From Diaphorobacter limosus (GTDB lineage: Bacteria; Pseudomonadota; Gammaproteobacteria; Burkholderiales; Burkholderiaceae_C): a stretch of 64,000 nucleotides of DNA. The first letter of the stretch is position 1, and the number at the start of each line of letters is the position of its first letter. The position numbers and the translations under genes were made by a program. The stretch lies in assembly GCF_033100095.1 (NCBI RefSeq), contig NZ_CP136921.1:3251001-3315000 (forward strand). Reading direction: 5' to 3'. The notes beneath the pieces are model-generated. The model did no database searches, was not told the origin of the DNA, and saw nothing but the letters and a program-made list of their open reading frames with translations. Of this stretch, positions 31,814 through 39,873 are shown in pieces.

Positions 31814-34252
31814 ATGAACATTCGGCCATCCATCCTCCTGCTGGCCATGCTGGCCGCAGGTTGTGCCAGCGTGAATGACCGGCCCGCCAGCGTCGAACCA
31901 GCCACAGCAGCCCCGTTGCCAGCAGAATCGGGCGGCTCGGCCCCGGCCGTTGCCACGGCCCCGCCAGCCGAGCAGGCCCAGCCCCAACCCGCTGCAGCCC
32001 CAGCCCCCGCCACCGCGCAGGACAAAGCCCCCGAAGCCAAGGCCGCCGCCAGCAACACCAAGCTCTTTCCCGGCACCGGCCAGCTTGTCAAGCAGGGCGT
32101 GGCCCCCAAGGCCGACCCGGTGCTGGCCACCGGCGACCGTGTCTCGCTCAACTTTGAAAACGTCACCATCGGCAACCTGGCCGCGGCCCTGCTGGGCGAC
32201 CTGCTCAAGCTCAACTACACCATAGACGCCGGCGGCGAAACGGTGGTCAGCCTGCGCACGCGCCAGCCGCTGCTGCGCGCCCAGGTGCTGGACGTGCTCG
32301 ACGCCGTCCTGCTGCCGCACGACCTGGCCATCGTGCGCGACAACGCCGGCGTCTATCACGTCACCAAGCGCGCCGCCACGGCCGGCTCGCGCCCGCTGGT
32401 CAGCGCCTCCAAGTTCAAGGACCTCACCGGCAGCGGCACCGTCATCGTGCCGCTGAACCATATCGCCGCCGCCGAAATGGCCAAGATCCTGGCCCCGCTG
32501 GCGCCGCGCGAATCCATTGTTTACGTGGACACCATCCGCAACCTGCTGGTGCTGCAAGGCAGCAAGGCCCAGCTCGGCGGCTGGCTGGAAATGGTGGACA
32601 CCTTCGACGTGGACTTTCTCTCCGGCATGTCGCTGGGCGTTTTCGTGCTGGAGAACGCCAGCGTCAACGTGGTGCGCGACGCGCTCCAGGTCGTGCTCGG
32701 CGGTGGCGGTGGAGCTGGCGCTGCCTCGGCAGGCGGCGCCAGCGCTGCGTTTGCCTCGGCCGGCGCCGCCGCTCGGCCGGGCGCGGCACCCGCGGCATCC
32801 AGCCCCGCCGGCGCCGCCACGGCCAATGCCGCCGAAGTGGCAGAGGCCGCCGTCGGCGCGCCGCTGTTTGGCCTGATCCGCCTGTTTCCGGTCGAGCGCC
32901 TGAACGCCCTGGTCGTCGTCACCCCGCGCCCGCACCTGCTGCCCCAGGTCGAGACCTGGATCCGCCGCCTCGATCGCCCCACCGACGCGCTGGAGCAGCA
33001 ACTCTTCGTTTACCCCGTGCAAAACGGCTCCGCCGTGCACCTGGCCGAAATGCTCAACGGCCTGTTCACCGGTGGCCAGGCGGCCTCGGGCGCCGCTCGC
33101 CCGGGCGTGGCCGCGGGTGCAGCTCCCACGCAATTTGGCGCCGCCGCCGGTCTGGGCAGCAGCGCCAATCGGCCCGTGGCCAGCACCAGCGGTGCCATGG
33201 GCACGGGCGCCAGCGGCACGGGCAACTTTGGTGCCCTGGGCACAAGCACCGGCGCGGCCGGCCAGCAGGGCCAGCTCAGCTCGGTCTCGCAGCTCGAAGG
33301 CGGTGTGCGCGTCGTCGCCGACGACAAGCGCAACGCTCTGCTCATTCGTGCCACGCGCGTCGAATACCGTCGTATAGAGCAAGCCCTGCGCGAGCTCGAC
33401 AAGGCCCCCACCCAGGTGCTCATCGAAGCCAGCATCGTCGAGGTCAGCCTCACCGGCAACCTGAGGTATGGCGTCGAATGGTTCATAGAAAACAGCATGA
33501 GCCGCGACCGCACCGGCCAGGCCGGGCTCAACCTCAACGCATCCGGCCCCATAGGGGCGCAGCAGCCGGGTTTTTCGTACACCATCAGCAAGGCCGGCGT
33601 GGTGCGCGCCACGCTCAACGCCCTGGCCGCCAGCTCGCAACTGCGCGTGCTGTCCAACCCCTCGGTGCTGGTGCTCGACAACCACAGCGCCACCATCCTG
33701 GTGGGCAGGCAGCAGCCCATCAAGCAGTCCACCACCGTCACCACGGGCAACCTGGTCACCGAAGCCATTGTCTATAAAGACACCGGCGTCATGCTCAGCG
33801 TCACGCCCTCGGTCAACGCCGGCGGCCTGGTCACGCTGGACATCAACCAGCAGGTCACCGACGTGGGCGACGTGGACGCCGCCACCGGCCAGCGCAACTT
33901 CCTCACGCGCCAGATCCAGAGCCGCGTGGCCGTGCGTTCGGGCGACCCCATCGTGCTCGGCGGCGTAATGACCGACAACGAAAACGGCGGCAACAGCGGC
34001 GTGCCCGGCCTGCGCAACATCCCGCTGCTGGGCGCCCTGTTCTCCACCACCAACAACACCCGCGCCCGTACCGAGCTGTTGGTCATGCTCACCCCGCGCG
34101 TGCTGACCGACGACTCCACCCTGCGCGAAGTCAGCGCCGAGCTGCGCGACCGCATGCGCAACCTGACCACGCAGACCTCGCTCAGCCCGCTGCCCGCGCT
34201 GGAGCCTGGTCACCAAAGCGCCCCCGCGCCTGCGCTGGTTGCGCCTCGGTAG
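31814..34252 (+). CDS. gspD: Type II secretion outer-membrane secretin GspD (lipoprotein)
   Basis: 812 residues. The lipobox is MLAAGC with the acyl-cysteine near residue 17, then a long Ala/Pro/Glu-rich linker. N-domains start near residue 112 (VSLNFENVTIGNLAAALLGD), with several KH-like repeats interrupted by Gly/Ala/Ser-rich loops at about 295-345 and 420-490. The secretin domain is in the last third (LIEASIVEVSLTGNLRYGVE, LSNPSVLVLDNHSATILVG and LLGALFSTTNNTRARTELLV). It is the outer-membrane gate, with its own lipid anchor. It is placed last in the operon rather than first. Confidence 0.95.
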   Translation: MNIRPSILLLAMLAAGCASVNDRPASVEPATAAPLPAESGGSAPAVATAPPAEQAQPQPAAAPAPATAQDKAPEAKAAASNTKLFPGTGQLVKQGVAPKADPVLATGDRVSLNFENVTIGNLAAALLGDLLKLNYTIDAGGETVVSLRTRQPLLRAQVLDVLDAVLLPHDLAIVRDNAGVYHVTKRAATAGSRPLVSASKFKDLTGSGTVIVPLNHIAAAEMAKILAPLAPRESIVYVDTIRNLLVLQGSKAQLGGWLEMVDTFDVDFLSGMSLGVFVLENASVNVVRDALQVVLGGGGGAGAASAGGASAAFASAGAAARPGAAPAASSPAGAATANAAEVAEAAVGAPLFGLIRLFPVERLNALVVVTPRPHLLPQVETWIRRLDRPTDALEQQLFVYPVQNGSAVHLAEMLNGLFTGGQAASGAARPGVAAGAAPTQFGAAAGLGSSANRPVASTSGAMGTGASGTGNFGALGTSTGAAGQQGQLSSVSQLEGGVRVVADDKRNALLIRATRVEYRRIEQALRELDKAPTQVLIEASIVEVSLTGNLRYGVEWFIENSMSRDRTGQAGLNLNASGPIGAQQPGFSYTISKAGVVRATLNALAASSQLRVLSNPSVLVLDNHSATILVGRQQPIKQSTTVTTGNLVTEAIVYKDTGVMLSVTPSVNAGGLVTLDINQQVTDVGDVDAATGQRNFLTRQIQSRVAVRSGDPIVLGGVMTDNENGGNSGVPGLRNIPLLGALFSTTNNTRARTELLVMLTPRVLTDDSTLREVSAELRDRMRNLTTQTSLSPLPALEPGHQSAPAPALVAPR

Positions 34253-34303
34253 CTACATATTTTATAGCATGCAAGGCAGTATCAACGCTGGTTTATGGCT
34301 GTT

Positions 34304-34410
34304 TCTCCCTCTCCCGCTGGCGGGAGAGGGCAGGGGTGAGGGCGGTAAAGGCGGGCGCCGATCCCGATACCCCCTCACCCCCACCCTCTCCCCCAAGGGG
34401 GCGAGGGAGT
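34304..34410. repeat. REP/BIME-like element, family A, two-hairpin form
   Basis: CCCTCTCCCGC / GCGGGAGAGGG with CAGGGGTGAGGG, then the mirror CCCCCTCACCCC and CCCTCTCCCCC / GGGGGCGAGGG. It lies between gspD and the following lipoprotein gene and is nearly the same as the copy at 15079. Confidence 0.9.
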
Positions 34411-34453
34411 AAAAGCCTGCACCAATCCAAGCCTCCCATCTACGGATACCTAT

Positions 34454-34939
34454 ATGAAGACCCATCACATGACAGCCACCGCCTACCCCCGCCGCCGCCT
34501 GCTGCAGGCCCTGGCGCTACCCTTCGCCGCAGCCCTCGCCCTGGGCGGCTGCGCCAGTGGCCTGGGCCCAAGCAGCGAACAAGCCCTGCTGCAACGCGCG
34601 CGCGAATACTGGGCGCTGGTGCAGCAAAACGACAAGCTCCGGGCCTGGCCCTACGAGGCCGCATCCAAAGACCCGAAGGCCAACCTGGAGGCCTACGTCA
34701 AGCGTGGCGGCATCACCTTCGATGCCATCGAGGTCCAGGGCATCCAAAGCATGGACAACGGCAAGGCCGTGGTCAGCGTTCGGCAGCGCTACAGCCTGCC
34801 CCTGCTGCGCCTGCCCAACCAGCAAGCCACGCTGCAGGATCAATGGCGACTGATCGACGGCCAGTGGTACCACTACCAACCGTTGAGCGTGGCGTTCCCC
34901 GATGCCCTGCCTCGTGAGGGCAGTCAACAGTCCCCATAA
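34454..34939 (+). CDS. Putative lipoprotein, unknown
   Basis: 161 residues with an Arg-rich start (YPRRRLLQALALP) and a lipobox ALGGC near residue 34; a second start at 34469 would shorten the leader. The mature part has a nuclear-transport-factor-like pattern (ALLQRAREYWALVQQNDKLRAW, then a tail with WRLIDGQWYHYQP), which is a guess at fold only. It lies just behind the secretion operon. I assign no function. Confidence 0.78.
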   Translation: MKTHHMTATAYPRRRLLQALALPFAAALALGGCASGLGPSSEQALLQRAREYWALVQQNDKLRAWPYEAASKDPKANLEAYVKRGGITFDAIEVQGIQSMDNGKAVVSVRQRYSLPLLRLPNQQATLQDQWRLIDGQWYHYQPLSVAFPDALPREGSQQSP

Positions 34940-34996
34940 CGGTTGTTGTTTTTTTGTTCAAAACATTACGTATGGTTTTTTTTTGGGTAGTTACGA

Positions 34997-35025
34997 TTGA
35001 AAGCGCAATGTTCCCGGGCTAAGAT
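34997..35025 (+). promoter_or_regulatory. Sigma-70-type promoter for the secreted protein gene
   Basis: TTGAAA at 34997-35002, a 17-base spacer and TAAGAT at 35020-35025: a near-consensus pair in the AT-rich gap 34940-35106. The leader from about 35032 to the ATG at 35107 is some 75 bases and contains a clear AAGGA. I saw no known riboswitch in it. Confidence 0.7.
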
Positions 35026-35106
35026 CGCTCCAACCCAAACGAAGTGGCGGATGGGTTGCACGCCCCGTTAGGGGGAGGCTTCCTTCAATTTTTTAAGGAC
35101 TGAAAC

Positions 35107-36039
35107 ATGAAGAAATTTGCAATGGCGGCAGTTGCCGTCGCAGCAATGATGGCTGGTGGGGCACAGGCTTACACCGCCGGTACGTTTAGCAATGGCGCCG
35201 TGGTTCCCAACGTCATTCACAACGGCAGCACCCAGTTCACCGCCGTGGGTGTGGTGAACCAGACTGGTCGTACGGTTCCCGTGTTCTGGACGTTTTTTGA
35301 CCAGAACTCCGGCCACATTACCGACGGTTGCTTCGTGGTGACCGACAAGGGCTATCGCAGCTTCAACTGGATGGCTGAGTCCGGCAATGGTCTGGAAAAC
35401 AGGCGTGGCTACCTGGTGTTTGCCGCAGGTGGTAGCACGGTGTCGAACCCGGTGGCGGGCCCGACCTGCGCCGATACCGGCCATGACGTCACCGCGCAGA
35501 TTGGCGTGCACGCCTTCCAGGTGGATACCACCGCCCAGGATGTGGCTTACACGCCTGTAATCGACGGTCCCTTGGGCACTAATACCCTCGGCGTTGGTAT
35601 CGAGGGTGATCTGACCACCATGGATAACGCTTCGATTGGTGTTGTGGCGGGTGCTGCGCAGTCTGGCATTAACGCTGCTACTGGGAATGCAAGGTTCTCC
35701 ATGCGTTATTACCTGGAGAATGGTTCTTCGACCAACATCGTCGTCTGGTCCACCGGCCGTCAGAACCGTTCGCACACCGTGAACATTTTTGACAACGCCC
35801 AGAACCGCAAGTCGGTCAACTTTGACCTGACGCAGCAGGAACTGGACTGGTTCAATCCCGCCACGATCGCCGGCCGTCCCGCCAACTTCGTGGATGGTTT
35901 CATTGAGTGGAATGCCAATGGCGCACTGCGCAATGCCGCTACACCTCCGGCGCCAGTCGCCGGTAGCATCTTCACGTACAGCGTGATGGTGGCTCCCGCT
36001 TTCAACGCCACGCAGACGGTTCTGGGCATGCACCGTTAA
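35107..36039 (+). CDS. Abundant-looking secreted protein, unknown family
   Basis: 310 residues. A clean signal peptide (MKKFAMAAVAVAAMMAGGAQA) is cut before YTAG. The mature protein is rich in Asn, Gly, Thr, Val and aromatic residues, beta-like, with only two Cys (ITDGCFV and GPTCADT). Segments include VGVVNQTGRTVPVFWTFFDQ, FNWMAESGNGLENRRGYLVF and NIVVWSTGRQNRSHTVNI. It has its own strong promoter, a good ribosome-binding site and a terminator behind it, suggesting high expression. It lies beside the type II secretion operon, so it may be a secreted substrate or surface-layer protein. I do not recognise the family. Confidence 0.85.
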   Translation: MKKFAMAAVAVAAMMAGGAQAYTAGTFSNGAVVPNVIHNGSTQFTAVGVVNQTGRTVPVFWTFFDQNSGHITDGCFVVTDKGYRSFNWMAESGNGLENRRGYLVFAAGGSTVSNPVAGPTCADTGHDVTAQIGVHAFQVDTTAQDVAYTPVIDGPLGTNTLGVGIEGDLTTMDNASIGVVAGAAQSGINAATGNARFSMRYYLENGSSTNIVVWSTGRQNRSHTVNIFDNAQNRKSVNFDLTQQELDWFNPATIAGRPANFVDGFIEWNANGALRNAATPPAPVAGSIFTYSVMVAPAFNATQTVLGMHR

Positions 36040-36045
36040 TGGTTG

Positions 36046-36110
36046 AATTCGGCCGGTCTGCCTGACCGGCTGAATTTGATTGCCTACATATAGCGCCGCA
36101 AGGCGCTATA
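36046..36110 (+). terminator. Two successive hairpins after the secreted protein gene
   Basis: First an AATTCGGCCGGTC / GACCGGCTGAATT stem (36046-36076, slightly imperfect). Then a perfect TATAGCGCC / GGCGCTATA stem with a GCAA loop (36089-36110), followed by TTCATTT. Together they would end most transcripts from the strong promoter. Confidence 0.75.
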
Positions 36111-36125
36111 TTCATTTCAAGCGAT

Positions 36126-37214
36126 ATGAAAAGTCTTTCCGGTTTCTCGCGATGGCTACCATCGCTGGCCCTCAGTCTTCTATTGGCGGCCTGCGCAGCA
36201 AACACAGATCAGCGTGCTGCTGCCATCAAGCCCGACCCCGGTAAGAATGCCGACCCCACCCGTATCAGCTTTCAACTGCCGCAAGCCTGGGGCGGTGCGG
36301 TGCAGTGTCTTGAGGGGCAAAATTGTTACTTGATTGCGGTGGAGCACGAACTCAGTCAACTCGTATTGATGGAGTTTGACAACGGCAAGGCCGTGGTTCG
36401 CGACAAGCAGCCGCTGGGCTACCACCCAGATTCCGCCATTTGGCTCGCCCCCAACCTCGTAGTGGCTGCGGTAGAGACCGGCGGCACCCTGGATTTTTTT
36501 ACGGTCGATAACCATCAATTAAGAAAAATCGATGCCCAGGGCGTCGGTTTTTCTCCCAGGGATGTGGTGTTAGCCGCCAATGCTGGCAGCAGCTACACCC
36601 TGCTGGCCACCCCATACAGCGGCAAGCATGTGTCCTGGCTGACCTGGGATCAGAAAAACCCCGGGCAGTCCACACTGAATCGTACCTTCTGGTGTGAGGC
36701 ACCCTGGCACCCGGTGCATGTCAAGCAGTTGCCCCCAAACCGGGGCCCGGGGATTGCGGTAGCCTGTCTTGACGACAAGAAGGTCATTGCGGTGCCGGCC
36801 ACCAATTTGCAAACCACGCCCGCGGTATTGGCCACGTTTGACGTCATTCCACGCCAGGCCAAGCCCAGCCCCAGCGGACGCTGGCTGTATGTGGCGCTGG
36901 AAACCGGGGGTAAGAATGCGCGCATTGACATGCATACCGGGGAACTCCAGTTTATTCAGGGCGATCCCAGGGGCGCCAGCTCGGTGCTGGCGCTGGCCGA
37001 TGACCTGGTGATTTGGGGTGACAGCCAACGCCTGACGCTGCAAAAACTCGACACGCAGGGGCAGGTGCTGGACACCAGAGAAATCAAGACTTCGGGCTAT
37101 TCCACCGAGTTGCAGCTCCACGATATCAATCGCGATGGAATTCAGGATATTCTCGTGTTGAACTCTACGGGTGAGACCTCTGATGTGATATTTGGCCCGA
37201 TTTGGAAAGATTGA
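36126..37214 (+). CDS. Beta-propeller-like lipoprotein, unknown
   Basis: 362 residues with signal peptide and lipobox LLAAC near residue 23. The rest is a run of beta-strand repeats of a propeller kind (LVLMEFDNGKAVVRD, DFFTVDNHQLRKIDAQG, KPSPSGRWLYVALETGG). It ends with an FG-GAP-like calcium loop (DINRDGIQDILVLNS). It starts 16 bases after the terminator and 12 bases before the next gene. It may be a scaffold for the secreted protein upstream; function unknown. Confidence 0.8.
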   Translation: MKSLSGFSRWLPSLALSLLLAACAANTDQRAAAIKPDPGKNADPTRISFQLPQAWGGAVQCLEGQNCYLIAVEHELSQLVLMEFDNGKAVVRDKQPLGYHPDSAIWLAPNLVVAAVETGGTLDFFTVDNHQLRKIDAQGVGFSPRDVVLAANAGSSYTLLATPYSGKHVSWLTWDQKNPGQSTLNRTFWCEAPWHPVHVKQLPPNRGPGIAVACLDDKKVIAVPATNLQTTPAVLATFDVIPRQAKPSPSGRWLYVALETGGKNARIDMHTGELQFIQGDPRGASSVLALADDLVIWGDSQRLTLQKLDTQGQVLDTREIKTSGYSTELQLHDINRDGIQDILVLNSTGETSDVIFGPIWKD

Positions 37215-37226
37215 TACCTAGTTCCC

Positions 37227-38108
37227 ATGAAATTCAATATGAAAATTTTCGCCGCGATTGCGGGGTCGCTGTTGCTGCTGCATTCGGCCATGGCCCAGAA
37301 CGCCGGTAGTGATTTGTTGGCGTCATTCTCGAATGGAGAAAAGATAACCACTGCTGATTTTGGTGCCTATGTGGAAAGGCGCATTGACCTGAAGCCCACG
37401 GTTCGGAACTTCGCCGGTGCCAAAGCTGCCCTGGAAGAAATGGCCGTGACGCGTGTGCTGACCCTCGAAGGCGGGGAGTTGCATATATCCAGGGCCGCAG
37501 AGCGCAAGGATCAGAAGTTTGATGATGTGTATGCGCACGCGGTATATCAGAAGCTGGTGCCGCAGTGCCAGGCCCCGAAAGGCGAGGAAGAACGCCGCGC
37601 ATACTATGACAAGAACCCTGCAGCATTTACATTGCCGACCAGTGTCCGATTGAGCAGAATTATTCTGCCCAAGGATGTGAAGATAGAAAATGAAGCTCCC
37701 GGTTTGTGGCTGTTTAATAAGGTTCAACTCCTGGGTGCCGGAAAAATAAACTTTTCTGATATTGCCAAAGAAGCCGACAAGGTATATCAAATAGACCCCC
37801 AGGGCGATCTTGGTTGGGTGGCGCTGGACGGAGATAACAGAATATTGAAGGCCCTGGCGAGTGCCAACGACGGGGATCTTGTCGGGCCATTGCCGGAAGG
37901 TGATTTTGTTTATCTATTCCAAATCAATGGAAAAAGGCCTTCTGCAGTGCTGCCATGGGAGCAGGCGGCCACGTTTGTTGACAGCCGCGCGGTGAGTTAC
38001 TGCCGGCAGCAAGAACATAATAAATTGCGCGACAGGCTTTTTCAGAAATATGGCGTGAAGATCATTGACGAAAATATCCAGAAAATGTTCGATCTGCGCC
38101 ATAATTGA
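37227..38108 (+). CDS. SurA/PpiC-like periplasmic chaperone or parvulin
   Basis: 293 residues with signal peptide (cut after AMAQ). A helical SurA_N-like region precedes a divergent parvulin domain. The hallmarks are YYDKNPAAFTLPTSVRLSRI, INFSDIAKEADKVYQ, GDLGWVALDGDNRILKALA and DLVGPLPEGDFVYLFQINGK. Such proteins help outer-membrane or secreted proteins fold. In this four-gene exported group it may serve the secreted protein at 35107. Base composition is visibly less GC-rich than the surrounding genes. Confidence 0.82.
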   Translation: MKFNMKIFAAIAGSLLLLHSAMAQNAGSDLLASFSNGEKITTADFGAYVERRIDLKPTVRNFAGAKAALEEMAVTRVLTLEGGELHISRAAERKDQKFDDVYAHAVYQKLVPQCQAPKGEEERRAYYDKNPAAFTLPTSVRLSRIILPKDVKIENEAPGLWLFNKVQLLGAGKINFSDIAKEADKVYQIDPQGDLGWVALDGDNRILKALASANDGDLVGPLPEGDFVYLFQINGKRPSAVLPWEQAATFVDSRAVSYCRQQEHNKLRDRLFQKYGVKIIDENIQKMFDLRHN

Positions 38109-38132
38109 GTCGATTCAAGGACGAGCTTCACG

Positions 38133-38810
38133 ATGCATCCAAGTGCAATGGACAATGGGCGACTTTTCTTTGACGCCTACGCCGCGAAAATAGACAGTGG
38201 TATTGTTGTTGATATAGGTTCGCAGGACGTGAATGGCTCTTTGCGGGAGGTGTGCCCACCGCATTTGCAGTATATCGGCGTTGACTTTGCGGATGCCAAG
38301 GGTGTGGATGTGGTTTTGCAAGACCCCTATCGGCTGCCTTTCGCCGATGATTCGGTTGACGTAGTTGTCAGTAGCTCATGCTTCGAGCATTCCGAATTTT
38401 TCTGGGTGCTCTTTCTTGAAATACTCCGGGTGCTGAAAAAACCCGGGCTGTTCTATTTGAATGCGCCGTCGAATGGCACATTCCATCGCTACCCGGTCGA
38501 TTGCTGGCGCTTTTTCCCCGATAGTGGTGCGGCCCTGGTCAACTGGGGGCTGCATAACAAGGTAGATGTTTGCCTGCTGGAGACATATATCAGAAAACAG
38601 AATGAAGCGGTGTGGAGCGATTGCGTTTCCATTTTTCTCAAGGGGCGGGAATATGTGGGGAAGTTCCCGACGCGCATCACCCAGGGTATTACGGATTTCT
38701 ATAACGCCAAAACCATAGAACACCTTGAATTCATGAATTTTGAGGAATTTCCAGAGGATCTCCAGAGAATACATCAGCTGGAAGTCCAAAAGGCAAATAA
38801 TGCAACCTAA
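38133..38810 (+). CDS. Class I SAM-dependent methyltransferase
   Basis: 225 residues. The SAM motif is VVDIGSQDVNGSLRE, with IGVDFADAKGVDVVLQD and the Methyltransf_11 block FADDSVDVVVSSSCFEHSEF. NAPSNGTFHRYPVDCWRF is typical of glycan-locus methyltransferases. The end overlaps the next glycosyltransferase start by eleven bases. It probably methylates a sugar or chain end of the polysaccharide. Confidence 0.87.
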   Translation: MHPSAMDNGRLFFDAYAAKIDSGIVVDIGSQDVNGSLREVCPPHLQYIGVDFADAKGVDVVLQDPYRLPFADDSVDVVVSSSCFEHSEFFWVLFLEILRVLKKPGLFYLNAPSNGTFHRYPVDCWRFFPDSGAALVNWGLHNKVDVCLLETYIRKQNEAVWSDCVSIFLKGREYVGKFPTRITQGITDFYNAKTIEHLEFMNFEEFPEDLQRIHQLEVQKANNAT

Positions 38811-39774
38811 GGCGTCGGTGTTGATACCGGTAAAAAACGGAGGTGCGTTGTTGGCACAGGTACTGGACGCCGTGCTGGCCCAGCAGGCGCCTTGGCCGTT
38901 CGAGGTTTTGGTGGTGGATTCCGGTTCGAGTGACGGTTCTGTAGCGCTGGCTCAGGGCAAAGGCGTGCGCACGCTGAGCATTGCGCCCGCCGATTTTGGC
39001 CATGGCCGTACGCGCAATTATTTGGCGAGTCTGTCTAGCGGCGAGTTTCTGGTGTTTATCACGCAAGATGCGAGGCCGGCCGACGCGCATTGGTTGCGCC
39101 GTCTGGTTGAGGGCTGTGATAGCGCCCCCGATGTGGCCGGCGCGTTCGGCCCGCACCGCGCCCACCCCGGCGCCAGGCTGGTCACGCAGCGCGAGCTGGC
39201 AGAGCATTTCGCCGGCTTTGGCGGCGAACTCTCGCGTGTGCGCATGGAGGATGCCGATCGTTTCGAGCGCGAGCCCGGCTACCGCCAGTGGCTGCATTTC
39301 TTTTCGAACAACAATTCCTGCCTGCGCCGCACGGTGTGGGAGAAGTTGCCGTTTCCTGACGTGATGTTTGCCGAGGATCAGACCTGGATGTTGGCCGCCA
39401 TCAAGGCCGGTCACGCCAAGGCCTTCGTGCCCGAGGCGGCGGTGTACCACTCGCACGACTTTGGCGTCTGGGAGACGTTGCAGCGCAATTTCGACGAGGC
39501 TAGCTCGTTCCAGCGCGACTTTGGCTATCGGGTGCAGCCCAGCCTGGCGCGCGCGCTGGCCAGCTCCGTGCTGTTGGCGCGACGCGATGCGCGCTGGATG
39601 CGCCAGGCGGGAGATCGCGGTGCCTCGTGGCTGAAACATTGTGTTTATATGGGCGGCATCGAGTTGGCGCGCACCCTGGGGCAGTTTCTGGGCACCAGGC
39701 ACCGGCAGTTGCCACTCTGGCTGGTGGGCGTGATTTCGCGCGACCAGTCGCTGCAGCGGGGCCGTGCGGCTTAG
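38800..39774 (+). CDS. Family 2 glycosyltransferase
   Basis: 324 residues, GT-A fold. It has ASVLIPVKNGGALLAQVLDA, VVDSGSSDGSVALA, FGHGRTRNYLASLSSGEFLV, FITQDARPAD (metal site region) and an acidic MFAEDQTWMLAAIKAG. It resembles rhamnosyltransferases of O-antigen loci. The ATG at 38800 lies inside the methyltransferase gene; the earlier in-frame ATG at 38740 has no ribosome-binding site. Confidence 0.9.
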   Translation: MQPKASVLIPVKNGGALLAQVLDAVLAQQAPWPFEVLVVDSGSSDGSVALAQGKGVRTLSIAPADFGHGRTRNYLASLSSGEFLVFITQDARPADAHWLRRLVEGCDSAPDVAGAFGPHRAHPGARLVTQRELAEHFAGFGGELSRVRMEDADRFEREPGYRQWLHFFSNNNSCLRRTVWEKLPFPDVMFAEDQTWMLAAIKAGHAKAFVPEAAVYHSHDFGVWETLQRNFDEASSFQRDFGYRVQPSLARALASSVLLARRDARWMRQAGDRGASWLKHCVYMGGIELARTLGQFLGTRHRQLPLWLVGVISRDQSLQRGRAA

Positions 39775-39873
39775 GTTTTTCTTGGTTTTGGCTTGACATG
39801 CACCGCATGCCGCGCTCTCAGGGGCCTGCGGTGCTCTTCAGGCGTGCAACCAGTCAATTTTTTTGAGGTTTTT

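Noticed and set aside
34940..35106. Possible riboswitch in the leader of the secreted protein gene
   Set aside because: The leader has some GC stems, but I could not fit the conserved core of a c-di-GMP or other known riboswitch. A plain promoter and ribosome-binding site explain it.
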